A DNA stretch of 64,000 nt from Vesta saturnalis (taxonomy: Eukaryota > Arthropoda > Insecta > Coleoptera > Lampyridae): contig JARFJB010001495.1 in NCBI GenBank assembly GCA_036346205.1, positions 410,001 to 474,000 of the forward strand, in the 5' to 3' direction. Numbering within the stretch: the first letter of the stretch is position 1; each line of letters starts with the position of its first letter. Of the stretch, positions 58,600 to 64,000 are shown piece by piece. The notes below the pieces were generated by a model. That model made no database searches and was not told where the DNA came from. It worked only from the letters and a program-made list of their open reading frames with translations. Position numbers and translations under genes: made by a program.

Positions 58600-59531
58600 A
58601 ATTTAAATCATGTTGTTGTAAAGCAAACTAAATAAGTAACTTAATTACTCGTTTTATATGTATAATGTTGAAGGTTGACTGGTTTCGAGGTGAAATCGCT
58701 TTAATTGCATGCTGTAAACTTGTATATAGGCAAGGTCGCAACCTAGAAATGGATCTTAAAAGGAATATAATAATTTTACTAACAATTATGTGACCTTTTT
58801 ATATTAAATGCGTTACAAAAAATCACATTGTAAAACGAAAACATTTATCCCCGGCGGAATGATATTTAAACTTAATGTTAGATAGAGATAAACGCCAGCT
58901 TTAAAAAATACCAAAGCCAACTGCTTCTATCAATAATACGGTTTAATCATTTTCATTCATATTTAATCTTTAGTCTTACGTTACCTGTAATAATTTTAGT
59001 AACCATAAATAAATATACGTTAACTTAATTTAAAAAATCTAAAGACGATCACCTCTACAAAAAGTCAATAATACAAGGTCATCTTAAAATATCATCCATT
59101 ACAATGCATGAATCGTCCGTTATATGCTGAAGGTGACTTTATTTACAATCTCGATGTCATTATTCAGATATTGAAAAATTTGTCATCACTTGTCATCATC
59201 TTTACATGTCTTATCTATTAATTCTTCTACCCCATTATTAGAATACAATTTTTTTATGACAGGGGCGAAGTCCGCGAACGGGTTCCTACAACAGCCTTAC
59301 AAGACGAGGACATTTTATTAGAATACAAATTCCCAGCGCAAGGCCAACTTCGAGGTCAACCAGTAGACCAACTCCAAGGCCAAACCCAAGCTCAATCTCA
59401 AGGCAAAAATTAGTCCCACACGTGGGAGAGTACAAAAAATGGCAGCCAAGGTGTCCCAGGGGACAGGGCTTGTATGTGACCTTGGGAATTCCCAAGGTCA
59501 TAAGTAAAAGTTAAGGTGCCGGTGTTCTACT
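58600..59531. repeat. Right terminal inverted repeat of the Polinton
   Basis: Reverse complement of the left arm from 51834, including CCTTGGGAATTCCCAAGG, the GGGCGAAGTCCGCGAACGGG segment and AAACCGTATTATTGATAGAA. It contains short repeated phrases (CCAAGGCCAA-type) at about 59338-59400. The minus-strand frame at 59286-59501 is TIR sequence and not a gene. Confidence 0.9.
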
Positions 59532-59610
59532 AACGGGTAGTGTTAATATCCATTAGTAGTTGATGCCGCTTAGGGATGCCTGATATTTCGGTATCGAAGA
59601 GCCGCCTATT
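59532..59610 (+). mobile_element. SINE continuation right of the Polinton
   Basis: Begins with the second AACGGG copy and continues GTGTTAATATCCATTAGTAG and TGATGCCGCTTAGGGATGCC, the expected continuation of the SINE body interrupted at 51833. The SINE's 3' end is not clearly marked. Confidence 0.5.
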
Positions 59611-59729
59611 AATCTCTATAAAGTAGAAGAATTAGGTGTAAAATATAAACAACCGTTAAGTTAGCAACCAATTTTCACCAACCACTTTTATTCCAGCAGC
59701 AAAAACACCACTGGCGTCTGTAAATAAAG

Positions 59730-60310
59730 AATACAGTCAGAAGAGTCCTGCAAACTTCATACTTATGAAATATGTTATTAACTTTTCAACAACCATCCTG
59801 AGTTTATGTAATTAATTGGCAAAAGGGATAAGCGATGAAAACTTACGGCCAAAAATTATACAATAAGTCAGAAGTCCTATCAGAAAAAATCCTGTCAATT
59901 TCAAACTTATAGAAAATATAAGTTTATCCTATTAATTTGTAAAGGAAATAAAACATAAAAAACATTCCCAAATGTACAAAAATTCATAACTCCCGTCAGA
60001 GAGATCCTGGTAACTTATAAAATATATTATAAACCACGCTACGCTCATGCTAAATTTATCCCATTAATTTTAAAAAGGAAAAAAGTAAAAATTCACTCCC
60101 CAACATAAGAAGTAATTGATAAGCCCCATTAAAAGATCCTTTCAACTTTAAACTTATAAAATGTATTATAAACCATGCAACAGTTGACCTGAATTTATCC
60201 AATTGATTTGCAAAGGTAAAAACTGATTCGTAAAAATGTATAAGTCGAAAAATGATGCATCTACCTACAAAATGTATTCTAAACCACAATAAAATGACCC
60301 TGAATTTATC
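59730..60310. repeat. Degenerate tandem repeat, about 110-140-base period
   Basis: The phrases AGTCCT-[TG]CAAACTTCA, AACTTATAAAATATATTATAAACCA, GCTGAATTTATCCCATTAATTT- and GCAAAGGTAAAA-type recur about five times with drift. The minus-strand frames at 60056-60289 and 60306-60506 run through or beside it and have no recognised motif. Confidence 0.6.
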
Positions 60311-62534
60311 CCAACGCTGTTAATGAAAACCTGCTCCTGATTAAATAAACTCCTGTGCACATGACCAACGACCTAACCTGTTTACTGGTCGCTATATGTG
60401 TTTGACATTTAAAGAAACTGTTATTTGTGTTTCCAAACGTACTCAAAAGAATAACAATGCTAATGTTGCTAAATGAACAACTGTCGATCTCGCTAATCTT
60501 ATGCATTCTGGTTGTTGTGTAACAAAACTCAACGTTATGTTACTGGGAAGATATATCATAGAACAATTATTCAATAAAATAAGGTAACATTGACCAGCTA
60601 TCTATACATTGTGCACTTGGGACTTGTGAAGTTAGTACTCAACTATTAAACTTGACACTATATCCATGCAACTAGACCAAGTACTGTGTATTTTTCGCGG
60701 CCTCTCTCCAATAAAATCTTAGCGACCTTAAAACCGTAACACGTAAATCTTTCTCACAAAACCTTCAACCACTTTGATATTCAAAAAGTTTATTTGCTAA
60801 ACCGGTGGTCGTACAGGTTATTAAACACCTCCTAAGTATTTTCATCGTTTATAGCATCAGGCACCGCATTGGTTCTATAATGGGGACCGTTGTAAGAGCC
60901 CATGATTTTCGAGTATAGCAATGTACTTAAAGTAATTTTTGCTAAATGCTAGTATTTGACATTTTATTAAATCTTTTAACTGCGAAAGCTTTTACATCGA
61001 AATTTTTCGTTACATAGAAATTGATATATTGTTACTTAAAAGAATTCTACAACCTGATGGACCTGCAACTACAGCGGCAAAGGAATGCTTGGACTGTCTT
61101 TCCATCCTAATGGTCTAAAACCTTGTAATTCCCGCAATAATATTTTACTCTCTTACATATTTACTTGAAATTAAAAAGCAGGCATGTATTTGTATTTACA
61201 AATTTGTAAAATAATTTGGTAATTCAAAACTTCCATTACACATAAAGTGTTGTGACAATTTTTGTTATACTTATAAATTAATACCTACTTATTCAATATC
61301 GCTCAGAATATCTATTGCACAGTTACCGTCTAATTGGCTCAACTGGAACTGACAGTACATAATTAACTGTTCTATACATTTTTTAATATAATTTCTGAAA
61401 TCCTACTTTTCTAACGTATCTAATTCATAACTTATATGTTACACAATTTAAATAAGTCACTTGTGTTTATAGTGTATGGATACATGTAATAGCGCAATGT
61501 AACTGATTTTGTCTAAACCTTTAATTACGGTGCAGTTGAAGTAAGTAATACAAATACACACAGTTTTCATAAAAATATAATGGTAGTTGCGCAAAAGTTC
61601 TTAATTTCATATGAATACTTCTCTTAATTTAAGCCGCCTATTGCATTGTACCCTCTTCTTTAACCGTAAAAGCGCCGATTGCAATTTTAAGCACTCCATG
61701 TGTTCTGTTTTTGACGGCTTCGCCATATTGTTGAAACTAACAAGTATGTTTCTTTTATTACAAATTGTTACGAGCTAAAATGGCAGTAAATCGGAAATAA
61801 CAGATAAGGAAGGGACCGGTAGCTCAGTGGAAAAAGGGGGTAGGCGTGTTGTTCATTTTACGTTTAGAATAGCTCGTAATACGTAAAACATAATAAAGGT
61901 AAGTCATAAATCATATGGGCGCCAGAATATTTATAAATGTCAATATAGGGGCGGTAAGACCTAAATGTTATTCACAGCTAAGTTCCAAACAAACAAGAAA
62001 ACTTTCGAAAGTTTTCGTCGTAAAATTAAGGGTTACTTAAAAAAACAGGATTATTCATTGTCTACTATTTTACAACCGTCAATCGTAATTTAAAAACTTC
62101 AATCTGTTTACAATAAACAAACGGCCAAATCTATACCCCGTTTACAAAACTGGGTCTCCAATTCGTAATAAATCCAGACATCGTCAAACAAAGTAAACAT
62201 CTGTAACTAAATTAGTGCTTGCAAAATTTATACCCGAATATTTCCAAATTTTGAATAATCTGAAACGACACAGCACGTAATTTCCTCCTGCAATTCCTAG
62301 GTATAATATTTTAAATATCCTAAAGCTCGAGAAAAAAAAAAGAATCAACGGTATATTTTAACCACACGTGACACTCCCCTCACCCAATATTTGTAGTCTT
62401 AACCAAAACGGTGCATTATGCAATATCGGACGAAGGCTTTAGTTATGCCCGTTATGTTTCAGTGAATACCTTTGTACGTTTCAAGCCGTTACAAATCCCA
62501 ATAAGTAAGTATTCTAAACGTAAGAAGATTGGCA

Positions 62535-62536
<2 letters not shown>
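60311..62536. other. AT-rich intergenic DNA, no firm feature
   Basis: No gene recognised. GGTAGCTCAGTGG at 61819-61831 matches an RNA polymerase III A box, but no B box or cloverleaf follows. Confidence 0.5.

Positions 62537-62602
<66 letters not shown>
62537..62602. repeat. (CA)n-(TA)n microsatellite
   Basis: A CACACA run followed by a TATATA run. The frame at 62411-62632 that crosses it is not a credible gene. Confidence 0.96.
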
Positions 62603-62607
<5 letters not shown>

Positions 62608-63769
62608 TTACATACTTACTTATGTTACCTAACTCGCCTATACCGTATATATCCTTCAAGTTTCTATAGTTCCACGCATTGAACTAATATGGAAATTAGC
62701 ATTGCTCATTTTCCGGGTGCATAAATTCTTTTTTAATATAAAATTTCTAAATCATACCGACTTTAATGTTATTTCCATAAATTCAGTTCCAAAGCTCACC
62801 GTATTAGTGTGTTAAACAATTTGTTAATGTTTGAGAATGGTAACATGCACTTTCAACATTTGTACTATATGTTATTAACTTAATTACAAAATGCTAATTC
62901 TTGCATTCCTACTACCATTATAATAGTAAGCTATTACAAAAAAAAAAGGGTACTATCGTGTAGCACCCGTAAAAGTATTCGACTATACTCCACTCACTAA
63001 CTTGAAATATTTTTCGTGGTCATGGATTAGTTTCTATAAGTTTGCAGCACTGAGTTGAAAGGTTTTAAGTTATATTATTTATTACGTAACCTGTTAATGT
63101 GTCACAGATCAATAAAAAAATAGTCACACATAATTTTCAAATCGATTTTCATACGATATCATCATAATTTCCTGTGCACATCCATATTATGTGTAGTTGA
63201 AGGATAAAAACGTATAGATACTTATACCTTTATTTAGTACAACTCTTAATTTGTATTTTTTACTATATTCTGCTACGTTTAAACTGTTGATTGCCCATGG
63301 TTTACTTTTTATAAGTATGTAACACTGTTGAAAAATTTTATGTTGGGTGGTATCATCAGATAAACGTAAGCTTATAGCGTGGCACCGACAGATCAATCAA
63401 AGGAACTTGTCAGACGCTCAGAGTCAATCATATATGGTGCTGGTTGTAACTGTGGAAATTCACCAAACATCTTTTACAATTTCCTGAAATTGAATAACTA
63501 TCTTGCAAAAATTGCATTCAGAACTTTTTTGTAGATCTCGACGAGTTAGGCACTAAATCACATATTTTAAAAAAATCATTAAACTTTGTTTATCAACCTA
63601 TTTGAATGAGAATATAATTCACATGTCACATGGTACATTTTTGATTACTTTCATTGGTTAAAATACAAAAACAAAATCGCAGAATAGGCTATCAAATCGG
63701 TGATAATTTTATCACTGCATGTTGACTGTCACACGATTTTAATGAATAAAATAGTATACTATGTAATTA
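62603..63769. other. AT-rich intergenic DNA, no feature seen
   Basis: No repeat pair, TIR or domain recognised. The minus-strand frame at 63187-63396 is unremarkable. Confidence 0.5.
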
Positions 63770-63930
63770 AAAATTATTATTAATTTTATTAAATACATAA
63801 ATAAAAGTTTACTTCGAGTAGGATTTGAACCTACGACCTGTACTTTGCTAAAGTACCGCGCTAACCATCTGCGCCATCGAGATTCAAGCCCCAATCGATG
63901 TAAATTTTGTCTTTATGTATGTATAGTTTA
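63770..63930 (-). repeat. Second copy of the tRNA-containing palindromic repeat
   Basis: The left arm (TTAATTTTATTAAATACATA ... GTTTACTTCGA) matches the arm at 45684-45723. The right arm (GTAAATTTTGTCTTTATGTA) is worn. The core is a full tRNA-like cloverleaf at 63810-63883, described separately. ACTTTAGCAAAGT is its anticodon arm. Confidence 0.7.
63810..63883 (-). tRNA. tRNA-Ala(AGC)-like cloverleaf, probably repeat-borne
   Basis: On the minus strand all four arms fold: acceptor ATCTCGA/TCGAAGT (6 of 7 pairs), D stem GCGC/GCGC with a 9-base loop containing GG, anticodon stem GTACT/AGTAC with loop TTAGCAA giving AGC, variable AGGTC, and T stem GTAGG/CCTAC with loop TTCAAAT. It therefore keeps good A- and B-box promoter sequence. 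The G3:U70 pair that marks true alanine tRNAs is absent (C opposite A at that step). Because a decayed copy with the same flanks exists at 45684-45838, I take it as a tRNA-derived repeat or pseudogene rather than a working tRNA gene. Confidence 0.6.
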
Positions 63931-64000
63931 CTGTCAAAGTGACGGATCGTTTTAAATTGTAGGCTTAAAAAAATATATATTTTCTATTAACGTTCGTTAT

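Noticed and set aside
59286..59501. Minus-strand frame of 71 codons rich in Gly/Leu
   Set aside because: It lies wholly within the Polinton right TIR and arises from repeated CCAAGGCCAA phrases. The left arm copy is not open.
61811..61880. GGTAGCTCAGTGG resembling the 5' half of a tRNA
   Set aside because: Only the A box fits. No anticodon arm, T arm or B box follows within tRNA distance.

Overview
The window looks like AT-rich, repeat-dense nuclear DNA from an arthropod, most likely an insect (beetle-like transposon mix; this is inference). Simple repeats are abundant, coding frames are broken by stops and frameshifts, spliceosomal introns lie inside transposase remnants, and every recognisable coding region belongs to a mobile element. 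I see no convincing host gene, no bacterial-type gene and no rRNA. One tRNA-like cloverleaf is present, and it sits inside a repeat.

Layout. 1-655 is a degenerate ACACGT-rich simple repeat. 656-2860 hides a decayed LINE on the minus strand. 2985-8300 holds three decayed mariner-like transposases (two on +, one on -) with inverted repeats. 9063-9600 is a CA/CG/TA microsatellite block followed by AT-rich DNA with little in it. 14250-16655 is a Penelope-like element (RT tail plus GIY-YIG endonuclease) split by a palindromic MITE. 17100-18005 and 25040-26121 are two members of another Tc1/IS630-type transposase family. Between and around them lie a tandem TIR repeat (18059-18730) and MITEs (18831-19582, 29364-29840). 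26643-27620 is another broken mariner-like transposase.

30055-32474 and 35872-37672 are two end-to-end mariner-like elements with long terminal inverted repeats, both inactivated by internal deletions. Around them are PIF/Harbinger fragments: a DDE domain at 32870-33470, a MADF/BESS accessory tail at 35340-35752 and a transposase N-terminus at 37905-38226. A further mariner-like element starts at 33533. 41069-41660 is an inverted pair of Penelope-type terminal repeats. 42882-45425 is a complete hAT element with a perfect 8-bp target duplication. 46640-49397 is a second hAT on the minus strand, interrupted by a Penelope GIY-YIG fragment with inverted arms. 45684-45838 and 63770-63905 are copies of a palindromic repeat with a tRNA-Ala-like core.

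51834-59531 is the largest unit: an internally deleted Polinton/Maverick with AG...CT ends, long TIRs and a perfect 6-bp target duplication, inserted in a tRNA-derived SINE. It keeps a broken protein-primed family B DNA polymerase, several small unassigned frames and a mosaic of internal duplications.

The elements do not form a pathway. They record successive insertions, and in several cases the nesting order can be read directly: MITE into Penelope, Penelope into hAT, hAT into an older repeat, Polinton into SINE, and mariners among Harbinger pieces.
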